From: Burkholderiaceae bacterium
GTDB lineage: Bacteria; Pseudomonadota; Gammaproteobacteria; Burkholderiales; Burkholderiaceae_C
Direction: 5' to 3'
DNA: 64,000 nt
Assembly: GCA_913776825.1 (NCBI GenBank)
Contig: CAJYPV010000032.1
Span: 186,001 to 250,000, forward strand
A program made the translations under genes and the position numbers. Shown here one piece after another: positions 24,917 through 33,679 of this stretch (position 1 is the stretch's first letter; every line of letters begins with the position of its first letter). The notes below the pieces were generated by a model. That model searched no databases and had not been told where the DNA came from. It saw only the letters and a list, made by a program, of their open reading frames with translations.

Positions 24917-26914
24917 TTAGACGGCGGGCGCTGGCACGCTCATCACCGGATTCAGCTGGTACGGCGTAAGCACCCAGAACACTTCCTTATTGACCGCCTT
25001 GACCTCATCGCCATCCACGCCGAGGAACCAGCCTGGGTAACGGACGCTTTCAAACGAGGACTGGTTGGCCTCGAGATCGATATGGCGTTTCCATTGTTGA
25101 TTCACACTGGCGCCGTATTGGTTGAACCAGAGGATCTTCGAATACTGACTTTCCGGGTATTCCAGAAACAGCTCATGCCCCACACGGTTCTCGACCGTGC
25201 GCAGGTAAACCGTGTCATTGGACGTCAGATTCGGCAGGATCATCGGCTGCGCGCGCGTGACCTCGTTGCTCACAGTGGGTGTGAAAGCCTGACGCACAGC
25301 GCCAGAGCTGAGTCGCGAGGTGGCCGAGAAGCTCAGGTACCGTCCCCCCTGCTGCAGCAGGAACCATTGCGTGGTCGCGGTGTCGGAGGGGGCGTGGCTA
25401 TAGGGGCCGAGCAGGACGCTGTTCATCTCATCCGACGAGCCGGTGGTGACCAAGGCATTGTTCAGTGCAACACTGGCCGAGTCGTTGGGCTGCCAATAGC
25501 GGCTGAATTCGTCCATCACCGATTGGCGAGGGTCCATCGTTGAAGAGAACTGGGCCGCGCGCACAATTCGCCCGATGCCATTGCCCAGTCCACGCAATTG
25601 GCCGTAGTTCGCGCGGAACAAGAGCTTGGCAGCGACACTCCACTTGAAGAATTTGAGCGATGTGAATGTATCCACCGGCACTGGGTCAGTCTTCAGCTTT
25701 TCGACTTTCCGAGGCCAACCAAATTTGGCTTCGTTGTAGCCGGGGTCCGGGTTGTAGCCGAATCGACCCAGCATATCGGCGAGCGCCTTGCTCCAGCGCT
25801 CCTCCGACTTCAAGAACCAATCGCTGGCGAGAATGCAAAGTCCTTCTTCATACATCTTGGTCTCGGGGGCAGACTTCACATCCGGACAGAAGAGTTGCTG
25901 AACAGTGGACAGAACCTGGTCGCCCTGAAGTCGCTTCAATTCAAACTCCCTCTGGGTCAATTGCGTATCGTCCCAAATAAAGGCGGAGTTGCTCTTGATG
26001 CAACCGAGCGCGGTGATCATGTCGATGAATGCATCCATGTACTGCTGCGGGTTGTTGCGCAGAATGGGTTCGGGCGACCAGACCGGCTTGTACCAATATG
26101 CGATCGTTGAACAGTCTGGCATGTGACCCACCTGGCCATGTCCGACCGAGCTCTTGTCTGAAATCTTGGCGCCAGGCGGATACCGGTTGAGCCAATCGGG
26201 CGAAAACACGACCTCGCGCGGCCAGACGATCTTTCGAAACGTGGCCTTGTTGGGTTGCCATTTCGCCCCATCCCAACGGCCATAGAGGGTGAATCGCCCC
26301 GGATTGTCCGAGACGTCGTTTTCGACGCCATTAAGGGCATACGACGCGGTACCCGCGAAGTCCTGATGCGCATAGGTGTCTGCGAAGACGTGCATCACAC
26401 AACCGATGAGCATCAGCGCCAATTCGGGGTCGATGGGCTTGATGTGCGCATAGGCTTGGCGCGCAAAGTTGATCATGTGCTGCGCGCTGTCGCTTCGTGG
26501 CCGGCAGAGCAGCTGGATGCTTTGGGCGGAATCCTCCACCAGCTCCCCTTGGGCATCGACCGTGCCGCGCAGCTCCACGAATTTGGAGCGTTGACCTGGG
26601 AAGTTGCCGGGCAGGAAATGGAAGGGCATCCAGATCTGCCGGTTCTCGTCGGCATTCGATGTCGGCACCCAGTCCGCGACGCCGTATACCGAAGTAATGA
26701 CCGGAAAGAACGGGTAGACGGTGCCATTGCCCATCTTCACGTTGAACTGCCTGGCGCGGCAGTTGCCCAGGAAGATGCGGCCCGAGTGCGTCAGAGTTTC
26801 AGTGCAGTCGTCAATGAACTGAGCGGAAGTGCCGATCAGCCGCGCCTCATCCACGCTGAAACCGGCTCTGTAGGCGGCCAGCACAGTGCCGTAATAGTGA
26901 AAGTCGCGATCCAT
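24917..26914 (-). CDS. DUF6765-like protein with C-terminal ligand-binding-like domain
   Basis: The 665-aa product begins with a DUF6765-type region (MDRDFHYYGTVLAAYRAGFS, IGTSAQFIDDCTE). It contains HVFADTYAHQDF, an H-x3-D-x3-H arrangement like the metal-binding motif of zinc-dependent phospholipase C proteins. The last 170 or so residues (WFLLQQGGRYLSFSATS, YPGWFLGVDGDEVKAVNKE) look like a beta-trefoil or lectin-like unit. There is no signal peptide. Its GC is visibly lower than its neighbours and it stands alone, which suggests recent acquisition. The function is unknown; hydrolase activity is only a possibility. Confidence 0.65.
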   Translation of the reverse strand: MDRDFHYYGTVLAAYRAGFSVDEARLIGTSAQFIDDCTETLTHSGRIFLGNCRARQFNVKMGNGTVYPFFPVITSVYGVADWVPTSNADENRQIWMPFHFLPGNFPGQRSKFVELRGTVDAQGELVEDSAQSIQLLCRPRSDSAQHMINFARQAYAHIKPIDPELALMLIGCVMHVFADTYAHQDFAGTASYALNGVENDVSDNPGRFTLYGRWDGAKWQPNKATFRKIVWPREVVFSPDWLNRYPPGAKISDKSSVGHGQVGHMPDCSTIAYWYKPVWSPEPILRNNPQQYMDAFIDMITALGCIKSNSAFIWDDTQLTQREFELKRLQGDQVLSTVQQLFCPDVKSAPETKMYEEGLCILASDWFLKSEERWSKALADMLGRFGYNPDPGYNEAKFGWPRKVEKLKTDPVPVDTFTSLKFFKWSVAAKLLFRANYGQLRGLGNGIGRIVRAAQFSSTMDPRQSVMDEFSRYWQPNDSASVALNNALVTTGSSDEMNSVLLGPYSHAPSDTATTQWFLLQQGGRYLSFSATSRLSSGAVRQAFTPTVSNEVTRAQPMILPNLTSNDTVYLRTVENRVGHELFLEYPESQYSKILWFNQYGASVNQQWKRHIDLEANQSSFESVRYPGWFLGVDGDEVKAVNKEVFWVLTPYQLNPVMSVPAPAV

Positions 26915-27276
26915 AAGAGCCCCCTGTGATGGCGGCGATCAACGCAGGCCGTCAGCGATGGCGAATCGCTGGCGTCCAGCCGTTTGGCGCCGTGGGGAAA
27001 TCCTAGAAATCGCGCTCGTTCAGCAATCGGCGTGGATCGGGACAAACACGGGCTGGATGCCGCAGTTGGCGATGGCCATGTCGTCGGAAGCGCAGGGCGC
27101 GACCAGCAGATTCGCCGCATGGCGGCGACCGGTGCGCATGGATCAGCGCGAATCGCGACCTCTCCCGAGGTCACGTCCGCGCCGTCTGGATCATTGGCTC
27201 GTCCAATGTCCGGAAGCCGGCCAGCCAGCGAGGGCCTGGCCTGGCGCGACGCACCCGATGGCGGGTGCGTCCTGCC
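26915..27276. other. Intergenic region with a strong hairpin
   Basis: This 362-bp region lies upstream of the DUF6765-like gene and downstream of the phosphoesterase. It contains GACGCACCCG-N4-CGGGTGCGTC (27248-27271), a perfect 10-bp stem just after the phosphoesterase stop, probably its terminator although no T-tract follows. Overlapping short ORFs on both strands have no recognisable features and I do not call them. Confidence 0.45.
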
Positions 27277-29424
27277 TCAGTTGAAGCTGGGCGAGCCGTT
27301 TTCGGCGTTCGTCAGCGTCCTGGCTTTGAATTCGATGACGAAATGCCCGCTCGGCTTGCCCGATCCCAGGCCCTTGAGGATCGCGAACACCTGCTTGAAT
27401 TGATGTTGGAACGCCACCGGCACGGCGTTCTGATCCGACAGCTTGTCGCCGATCTTGACCGGCGCCACCGGCGCGGCCGGGAAGGCGCTCATCAGCAGCT
27501 TGTATTGCTTGACGCGCTCGGCGCCCATGTCGCGCAGCGAGAGCTCGCCCGCGTAGACCGTGCGGTGGAAGTCACCGTGGAAGTCATAGGCGGAGACCTT
27601 GGCCATGGCGTCGAAATCCACGCCGGCCGCGGTGGCGAGCTGACGGGCCTTGGCGGTCGCGGTCGCCCAGTCAGCCGCCAGTTGACCCGCTGCGGCAGGG
27701 GCCGCCACCGGTGTGCCCGCCGCAAAGCAGGCGGCCGTCAATGGCACCACGCCGGCGTGGTCCTTGAGCTGGGCGATGGTGACCGAGGTCTGCAACTGCG
27801 ACATCGTCAGCATCTGCGCCAGGTTGAGGCTGGTGGCGGCTTCCTTCATCTCGCATGGCCAGTATTCGTCCATGAATCGCAGACGCGACAGCTCACCGAA
27901 ATAGAAGCGCGTGAAATCGCCATAGCTGGTGGTGTCCAGCACCGCACGATTCCAGCGCTTGGCCACGTCGGCCGGCGCGGCGCTCGATTGCAGGTATTTG
28001 TATTCGGTCTCGTAATGGGGGAACAGTTCTTTGAAGCGCGGCACGTTGCTGACGGCAATCGTCTGCACATCGACCGTGTCGGCCGATTGATAGGTGACGA
28101 TCTTGTACGCCGCGCCATACACCGCCAGCGACGGCGACTGCACATTCACGAGGTAATTGCCCGCCGCATCGGTCAGGTCATTGGTGCCGTTGAAGTGCAT
28201 GTGGCCGCCGATGTGCAGCCGCAGCCCGGTGGCCGCCACGGCGGCGCCGGTGGCGGGATCGGGCACTCGCGCGGTCTGGAAGGCGCCGGACTTGAACACG
28301 GCCTTCATGGCATTCGTCTGATTGGCGTAGAAGTCCATCGTCGGGTAATGCGAAAACGCCATGAGCTGTTTGCCCTGTGCCTTGGCGCGCGCGCTGACCG
28401 ACTGGATCCATTCCATCAGATGGCGCTTGTGCGTGAGCACCTTGTTCCATCCCGCATTGCCGGCGCCGTCGAATCCCTTGAAGCTCTTCGGATTGGCCGG
28501 GTCGAACTTGGCATTGGGCAGATAGACGTTGGCATCGATGCTGAGCAGCCAGACACCCTTGACCGGCTCCACCAGATAGCTGGCGTCCATCACCGTGCTG
28601 CACTTGGTGTAGGGCTTGCCCAATGCCGATTCGCCGGCCGCCTTGTACGCGCCGCCTTCACCTTCGGCGCAAAGCTCGAACTGGCGATTGGCCGCTGTCG
28701 CGCTCTTCTGGGCTTCGGCCAGAGAGTACTTGCCGTCGGGATAGCGGCTGAAGGGCGTTTCCCAGTGCAGGTCGGCGGCCTGCGGCATGTAGCCGAAGTC
28801 GGCCAGCTTGGCGATCAGCGCGTCGTAGCCGAGTTCCTTGAGCTGATCGGTGCAGGCCACGGTCGGGTCGCCCGACTTGCAGCCGGCATTGCCGGTGGCA
28901 TAGACCTTTTGCTCCTTGCCGTCGCGGGTCAGGAAATCGTTCTTGCCGGCTTCATCGTCGTCATACGGCTCATTCGGATCGTGATTGCCCGGCGCAATGA
29001 AGAAGCGCATGCCTTTGGCCTGGTACTCCTTCAGGATGGCCGCAATGCCGTCGATGTTGACGGGCTGCGCGTCGTCCGAGAAATCACCCGGCAGCGCGAC
29101 CAGCCGCACGCCTTTGGCGAAGGCGTCATCGAGCGCGGCGCGGAAGGCGAAGTAGTTTTCGTTGAACAGGCGCGTCGAGGTCAACTGCGCATACATCGTG
29201 CGGATCGTCGCGTTCTTGCCGTCCGCCGTCGGAATGCCGGTATAGGCGGTGGTCTTGAAATCGCCGTAGACGTCTTCGAAATGCACATCCGTCATGAACG
29301 CCACGGGCGTTGAGAACGCGACGGGCGGGGCACTCGGCTCGCTGCTCTGGTTGTCGCTGTTGCAGCCGGCCAGTGCGGCCGCGGCCAGGGCCGTCAGCAC
29401 GGCCAGGCGAGAAGTGGGGAGCAT
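27277..29424 (-). CDS. Lipoprotein metallophosphoesterase
   Basis: The 715-aa product has a lipoprotein signal (LTALAAAALAGC). It carries the calcineurin-like metal motifs in order: FMTDVHFED, LPGDFSDD, APGNHDPN, MAFSHYP and GGHMHFNG. It should hydrolyse a phosphoester in the periplasm or at the outer membrane; the substrate is not evident. The large C-terminal part (about 430-715) has no domain I recognise. The gene appears monocistronic. Confidence 0.85.
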   Translation of the reverse strand: MLPTSRLAVLTALAAAALAGCNSDNQSSEPSAPPVAFSTPVAFMTDVHFEDVYGDFKTTAYTGIPTADGKNATIRTMYAQLTSTRLFNENYFAFRAALDDAFAKGVRLVALPGDFSDDAQPVNIDGIAAILKEYQAKGMRFFIAPGNHDPNEPYDDDEAGKNDFLTRDGKEQKVYATGNAGCKSGDPTVACTDQLKELGYDALIAKLADFGYMPQAADLHWETPFSRYPDGKYSLAEAQKSATAANRQFELCAEGEGGAYKAAGESALGKPYTKCSTVMDASYLVEPVKGVWLLSIDANVYLPNAKFDPANPKSFKGFDGAGNAGWNKVLTHKRHLMEWIQSVSARAKAQGKQLMAFSHYPTMDFYANQTNAMKAVFKSGAFQTARVPDPATGAAVAATGLRLHIGGHMHFNGTNDLTDAAGNYLVNVQSPSLAVYGAAYKIVTYQSADTVDVQTIAVSNVPRFKELFPHYETEYKYLQSSAAPADVAKRWNRAVLDTTSYGDFTRFYFGELSRLRFMDEYWPCEMKEAATSLNLAQMLTMSQLQTSVTIAQLKDHAGVVPLTAACFAAGTPVAAPAAAGQLAADWATATAKARQLATAAGVDFDAMAKVSAYDFHGDFHRTVYAGELSLRDMGAERVKQYKLLMSAFPAAPVAPVKIGDKLSDQNAVPVAFQHQFKQVFAILKGLGSGKPSGHFVIEFKARTLTNAENGSPSFN

Positions 29425-29618
29425 GGGAATGCGCTTGCCGAGTGGAAAGCGCGCATGCTCGGTGGCTGGCGTGACGGGGGCGTGACAGGGTGTGGCGGGA
29501 CGATGACGCCAATGGTGCCAATGGCGCCAATGGCGCTCATGACGGCGGCGGCACCCTAGGACAATTCGTCCAATCGCGCCACGCAGGCAAGTCGCATTCG
29601 GCCTCGTACACTCGCGCC

Positions 29619-30026
29619 ATGCCCGCCCTCCGGCTCATCGTCAACCGCCTCGCCTGGATCGTGTCGTTCGCGATCCTGTGCAATGCATTGCTCCCGCTGC
29701 TGTCGCATGTGGTGCTGCCGCGCGACGCTGCAGTCTGGGCCGAGGTGTGCACGGTCACCGGGGCGAAGTTTGTCCGCATGGACGTGAGTCCGTCCGGAAA
29801 TCTGGCGCCGGTGTCTGCGCCGGACAAGGATGACATGGCATCGATGATGGAGCGTTGCTCCTACTGTGCCATCCATGCGGCAGTCCCTGCCTTGCCGCCC
29901 GCACCGCTGAACTGGCGGTTGCATGAGTCGCTCAGCTTCGCGCTGCCCCGGCTCTTCTACCTCGCGCCTCGCCCGCTGTTCGCGTGGGCCAGCGCACTCG
30001 CGCGCGCTCCTCCTGTCGTCGCCTGA
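29619..30026 (+). CDS. DUF2946-family protein (copper-related)
   Basis: The 135-aa product has an N-terminal transmembrane segment (LAWIVSFAILCNALLPLLSH) and the metal-binding motif CSYCAIH typical of DUF2946. It opens a cluster with SCO1, PCuAC, a TonB receptor and a PepSY protein, a combination seen in copper-uptake operons. The start at 29619 is where the membrane segment begins. Three 9-bp GCCAATGGY units (29508-29534) lie upstream. Confidence 0.75.
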   Translation: MPALRLIVNRLAWIVSFAILCNALLPLLSHVVLPRDAAVWAEVCTVTGAKFVRMDVSPSGNLAPVSAPDKDDMASMMERCSYCAIHAAVPALPPAPLNWRLHESLSFALPRLFYLAPRPLFAWASALARAPPVVA

Positions 30027-30314
30027 TTCCCTCCGCTGACTGACCGGTCGGGCGACGCCTGCGTCGACCGTTCCGGGACGTTCTCGCGGAGTCGACGTAC
30101 GGCGCGCCTTCATTCGGCCCGCCGCACGCTGGCGATCTGCCGTCTGACCTGGCCTCAGCTCCCCGCGAGCGACGACGCCTGTTCGGAGCGGCTCCATTTC
30201 CATCGAGGAGTCCACGTGACTCGACCCGATCTCGCTTGCCAGGGCATGCCCTGCCTGGGGATCCAGCCTGGGCGCAGCCACGCTGCGCATGGCCCATTCA
30301 TGGGAGACCCCCGC

Positions 30315-30911
30315 ATGACGACCCACTTCCGTGCCAGACGGACGCTGCTGGCGACGGCGTCGAGCGCCCTGCTCGGCCTGACCGGCTGCCAGCCGAAGCA
30401 GCCGCCGTTTCATGGCGTGAATCTGTCCGGCGTTGCCTATGGGCGTGACTTTGAACTCCGTGATCCCGACGGACGAGTCCGCCATCTGGCGGACTTCCGG
30501 GGGCAGGTCGTGCTCCTGTTCTTTGGCTTCACACAGTGTCCCGATGTCTGTCCGACCGCGCTCACGCGCGCCGCGGCGGTGCGGCAGTTGCTGGGCAAGG
30601 ACGCCGCGCTTCTGCAAGTGCTGTTCGTGACGCTGGATCCTGAGCGCGACACACCGAACGTGCTCCGCAGCTACACGACGGCCTTCGACCCGGGCTTCCT
30701 CGGTTTGTGGACCGATGCCGCCGGAACCGCCGCCGTGGCCAAGGACTTCAAGATCTTCTTCCACAAGGTCCCGACCGGGTCGAGCTACACCCTCGACCAC
30801 ACCACGCTCAGCTATCTGTTTGATCCGCAAGGTCGTCTGCGCGTCGCCATCAAGCACGACTTGAGCGCGGCAGACCTGACCGCCGATATCCGGCAACTGC
30901 TCATTCCCTGA
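30315..30911 (+). CDS. SCO1/SenC-family copper-binding lipoprotein
   Basis: The 198-aa product has a lipoprotein signal ending in LLGLTGC and a thioredoxin fold with the copper-binding CPDVCP motif and a distal His in TLDHTTLSYLF. SCO proteins deliver copper to, or reduce, the CuA site of cytochrome oxidase. The ATG at 30315 has a GGGAG site at good spacing; ATGs at 30216 and 30300 would put long non-signal sequence first. A GC-rich hairpin (about 30045-30070) lies between DUF2946 and this gene. Confidence 0.88.
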   Translation: MTTHFRARRTLLATASSALLGLTGCQPKQPPFHGVNLSGVAYGRDFELRDPDGRVRHLADFRGQVVLLFFGFTQCPDVCPTALTRAAAVRQLLGKDAALLQVLFVTLDPERDTPNVLRSYTTAFDPGFLGLWTDAAGTAAVAKDFKIFFHKVPTGSSYTLDHTTLSYLFDPQGRLRVAIKHDLSAADLTADIRQLLIP

Positions 30912-30960
30912 CACCACCCTGATTGCTTCGGCCCTGGCGAAGCTCACCAAGGAGACATCC

Positions 30961-31437
30961 ATGCATGCACGACTCAAGTCCGCCATCCTGTTGGCCAGCA
31001 GCCTGTTGGCCCTGACCGCTCAGGCGCAAGTCACCGTGAAAGACGCGTGGATTCGCGCCACCGTTCCCCAACAGAAGGCGACGGGTGCCTTCATGCAGCT
31101 CATCGCCGCACAGGATCTGCGGCTGGTCTCCGTGACCACGCCGCTCACCCCGAAGGCCGAAGTGCACGAGATGGCGATGCAGGACAACGTCATGAGCATG
31201 CGGCAGGTCAGCGCCATCGAACTGCCGGCGGGCAAGACCGTTGAGCTCAAGCCCGGCGGTTACCACCTCATGTTGATGGACCTGCCCGCGCAGGTGAAGG
31301 AAGGCCAGACCGTGCCGCTGACGCTCGTCTTCGAAGACAGGCGCGGCGCTCGCCAGACGCAAGACGTCCGAGTGCCGGTGCGAGCGCTCAATGCCGCCGT
31401 GACACCGAAGGAGGCGCACACCGATCACCCGCACTGA
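30961..31437 (+). CDS. PCuAC-family periplasmic copper chaperone
   Basis: The 158-aa product has a cleavable signal (LLASSLLALTAQAQ) and the PCuAC motif: VHEMAMQDNVMSM followed about 20 residues later by YHLMLMDL, the H-M...H-x-M copper ligands. It passes Cu(I) to cytochrome oxidase together with SCO1. A His-rich end (HTDHPH) may bind extra metal. It lies 49 bp after SCO1. Confidence 0.92.
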   Translation: MHARLKSAILLASSLLALTAQAQVTVKDAWIRATVPQQKATGAFMQLIAAQDLRLVSVTTPLTPKAEVHEMAMQDNVMSMRQVSAIELPAGKTVELKPGGYHLMLMDLPAQVKEGQTVPLTLVFEDRRGARQTQDVRVPVRALNAAVTPKEAHTDHPH

Positions 31438-31548
31438 GCCGCGATCGCGAGGCGGGTCGAGGGCGCCTCGGCCTGACTCGATCTCGGGCTCGCCTCGCCC
31501 CGTGGACCGATCGAACCGCTCCCGTTGTCTTGACCAGGATTTGCTTCA

Positions 31549-33636
31549 ATGAACCACCGTACCTGCGCCCTGCTTTCGGCGCTCGCCTTCGCTCCGTATG
31601 CCCTGGCCCAGGCTCAGGGCACCCCGCCCGCAGCCATACCCACGCCGTTGCAAGGCGTCGTCGTCTTCGGCAAGACCGCCCCCGATCCAGTCAGAAAGGA
31701 CATCGCCACCGAGCAAGCCGCCACGCCGGGCGCGGTGACCGTCGTCGACGGCAACGAGCTGCGCCAGCGCAACGTCACCAGCCTGGCCGACGCGCTGCGC
31801 TATGTACCGGGGTTGTTCGTCGCCAGCGGGTCGACCGGCGACTCCAGCTTCTACTCGTCCCGCGGCTCCAACCTGGACGCGACGAACTATGACGGGAACG
31901 GCATCAAGCTGCTGATCGACGGCCTGCCGGTGACCGGGGCCGATGGCAACAACCACAACCGTGATGTCGACCCGTTGTCCGCCCGCTATGCCGTCGTGGC
32001 ACGCGGCGCGAATGCGCTCACCTACGGCGCCAGCACCTTGGGCGGCGCCATCGACTTCATCACGCCCACGGCCCGCGATGGCGCCGTCAACGAGGTGCTG
32101 TTGAATGGGGGCAGCCAGGGCCAGCGTCAGGCGCGCGGCACGCTCGGCGGGGTGATGGGGGCGGTCGATGGCTTGATCACGGTGGAGGGCAAACACAGCG
32201 ATGGCTATCGGGCGCATCAACGCCAGCGCCGCAGTGCCGTCTATGCCAATGCCGGCTGGCAGGTCGACGGCAGCCTCCAGAGCCGCTTCTATCTCTCGGC
32301 CATCGACAACCAGCAGCAGTTGCCCGGCGCGCTCACGCGGCAGGAATGGGCGGACGATGCGCGGCAGGCGCAGCCGGCAGCCGCCGCCGGCGACTATCAG
32401 TACAACGTCAAGACCTGGCGCCTGGCCAACAAGACGACCTGGCAGATCGACGCCGACAGCAAGCTCATGGCCGGCCTCTCCTACGAAGCCCAGACGCTGT
32501 TCCACCCGATCGTGTACTCGCCGCCCTACTTCAGCCTGCTCATCGACACCGAGCAGCGCAATGCTGGCGCGATGCTGCGATATGAGCGCCGCGTCGGTTT
32601 GCACGACCTGCTGCTGGGGTTGAATTACGCGCGCATGACGGTCAAGGGCTCCAACGACAGCTACACCCCGCACCGTGCCGAACAGACGCCATTCACCCTC
32701 GTGGACAACCGCGCAGACAGCCTGGAACTCTTTGCCATGGATCGGTGGCAATTCGCCACGGACTGGACGGCGGTCTATGGGGCCCAGGTCGTCCACAGCC
32801 GCCGCGAGATTCGCAACACCAGCCTCCCGACCGGTGTGCTGCTCAATCCGAAAGGCGACTATGACGCCGTCAATCCGCGCGTGGGCCTGATTCGCCAATG
32901 GACGCCCGACGTTCAGTGGTTTGCCAATCTGAGTCGGCTGTACGAGGCGCCCACGACCTTCGAGCTGCAGGACGACGCGCGCGGGGATGGCTCCGCGTTG
33001 AAGGCGATGAAGGGCTTGGTGGCGGAAATCGGAACCCGCGGCGCGCACAGCACCGGACGCCATCGCTGGCACTGGGAGACCGCCCTGTACTACGGCCGCC
33101 TGCGCGATGAGATCCTGTCGCGCGACGATCCGGACGCGCCGGGCACCAGCCTGTCGATGAATGCGGGTCGGACGATCCACGCCGGCGTGGAAGCCTTGGT
33201 CGGCGCGAGCCTGGCGGTGGACGACGCCGGCACGCACCGCATCGAGCCGCTGGTCAACCTGACGCTGAATCACTTCAAGTTCCGCGGCGACCGTGTCTAT
33301 GGTGACGGCGATCTGCCGGCCGCGCCGAGGTACGCGCTCAAGGGTGAGCTGCTGTACCGGCATGCGAGCGGCTTTTTCGCGGGACCGACGCTCGACCTCA
33401 TCGGCCGGCGCTGGGCCGACTTCAGCAATACCTATCGGGTTGATGCCTACACGCTGTGGGGCTTGCGAGCGGGCCTGAGCGGCCAAGGTTGGGAAGCCTA
33501 TGTCGAAGGCCGCAACCTGGCGGACAAGGCGCATGTGTCGCAGTTCAGCGTGCGGGACAAGGCCGCGGCGGGCGATGCGATCCTGACGCCGGGAGCGCCC
33601 CGCTCGGTTTATGTCGGCGCGCGTCTGACCTTCTGA
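31549..33636 (+). CDS. TonB-dependent receptor, probably for copper
   Basis: The 695-aa outer-membrane receptor has a signal peptide (SALAFAPYALAQAQ), a plug domain (about 50-170, with VTVVDGNELRQRNVTSLADA and YGASTLGGAIDFI) and a long beta-barrel ending in VYVGARLTF, a typical C-terminal aromatic. Its placement after SCO1 and PCuAC and before a PepSY protein argues for copper or a copper chelate (OprC/NosA-like) rather than a siderophore, though metal specificity is inferred only from context. Confidence 0.88.
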   Translation: MNHRTCALLSALAFAPYALAQAQGTPPAAIPTPLQGVVVFGKTAPDPVRKDIATEQAATPGAVTVVDGNELRQRNVTSLADALRYVPGLFVASGSTGDSSFYSSRGSNLDATNYDGNGIKLLIDGLPVTGADGNNHNRDVDPLSARYAVVARGANALTYGASTLGGAIDFITPTARDGAVNEVLLNGGSQGQRQARGTLGGVMGAVDGLITVEGKHSDGYRAHQRQRRSAVYANAGWQVDGSLQSRFYLSAIDNQQQLPGALTRQEWADDARQAQPAAAAGDYQYNVKTWRLANKTTWQIDADSKLMAGLSYEAQTLFHPIVYSPPYFSLLIDTEQRNAGAMLRYERRVGLHDLLLGLNYARMTVKGSNDSYTPHRAEQTPFTLVDNRADSLELFAMDRWQFATDWTAVYGAQVVHSRREIRNTSLPTGVLLNPKGDYDAVNPRVGLIRQWTPDVQWFANLSRLYEAPTTFELQDDARGDGSALKAMKGLVAEIGTRGAHSTGRHRWHWETALYYGRLRDEILSRDDPDAPGTSLSMNAGRTIHAGVEALVGASLAVDDAGTHRIEPLVNLTLNHFKFRGDRVYGDGDLPAAPRYALKGELLYRHASGFFAGPTLDLIGRRWADFSNTYRVDAYTLWGLRAGLSGQGWEAYVEGRNLADKAHVSQFSVRDKAAAGDAILTPGAPRSVYVGARLTF

Positions 33637-33679
33637 TCGGACCTCGCGCCATCCTCTGTTCTGCAGCTCCAACCTCACC

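Noticed and set aside
26984-27403. 139-codon plus-strand ORF in the gap beside the DUF6765-like gene
   Set aside because: No ribosome-binding site, no domain, and its 3' end is antisense to the phosphoesterase.
29508-29534. Three GCCAATGGY 9-bp units upstream of DUF2946 as a regulatory array
   Set aside because: Only three short copies, outside any recognisable promoter arrangement; too weak to call a site.
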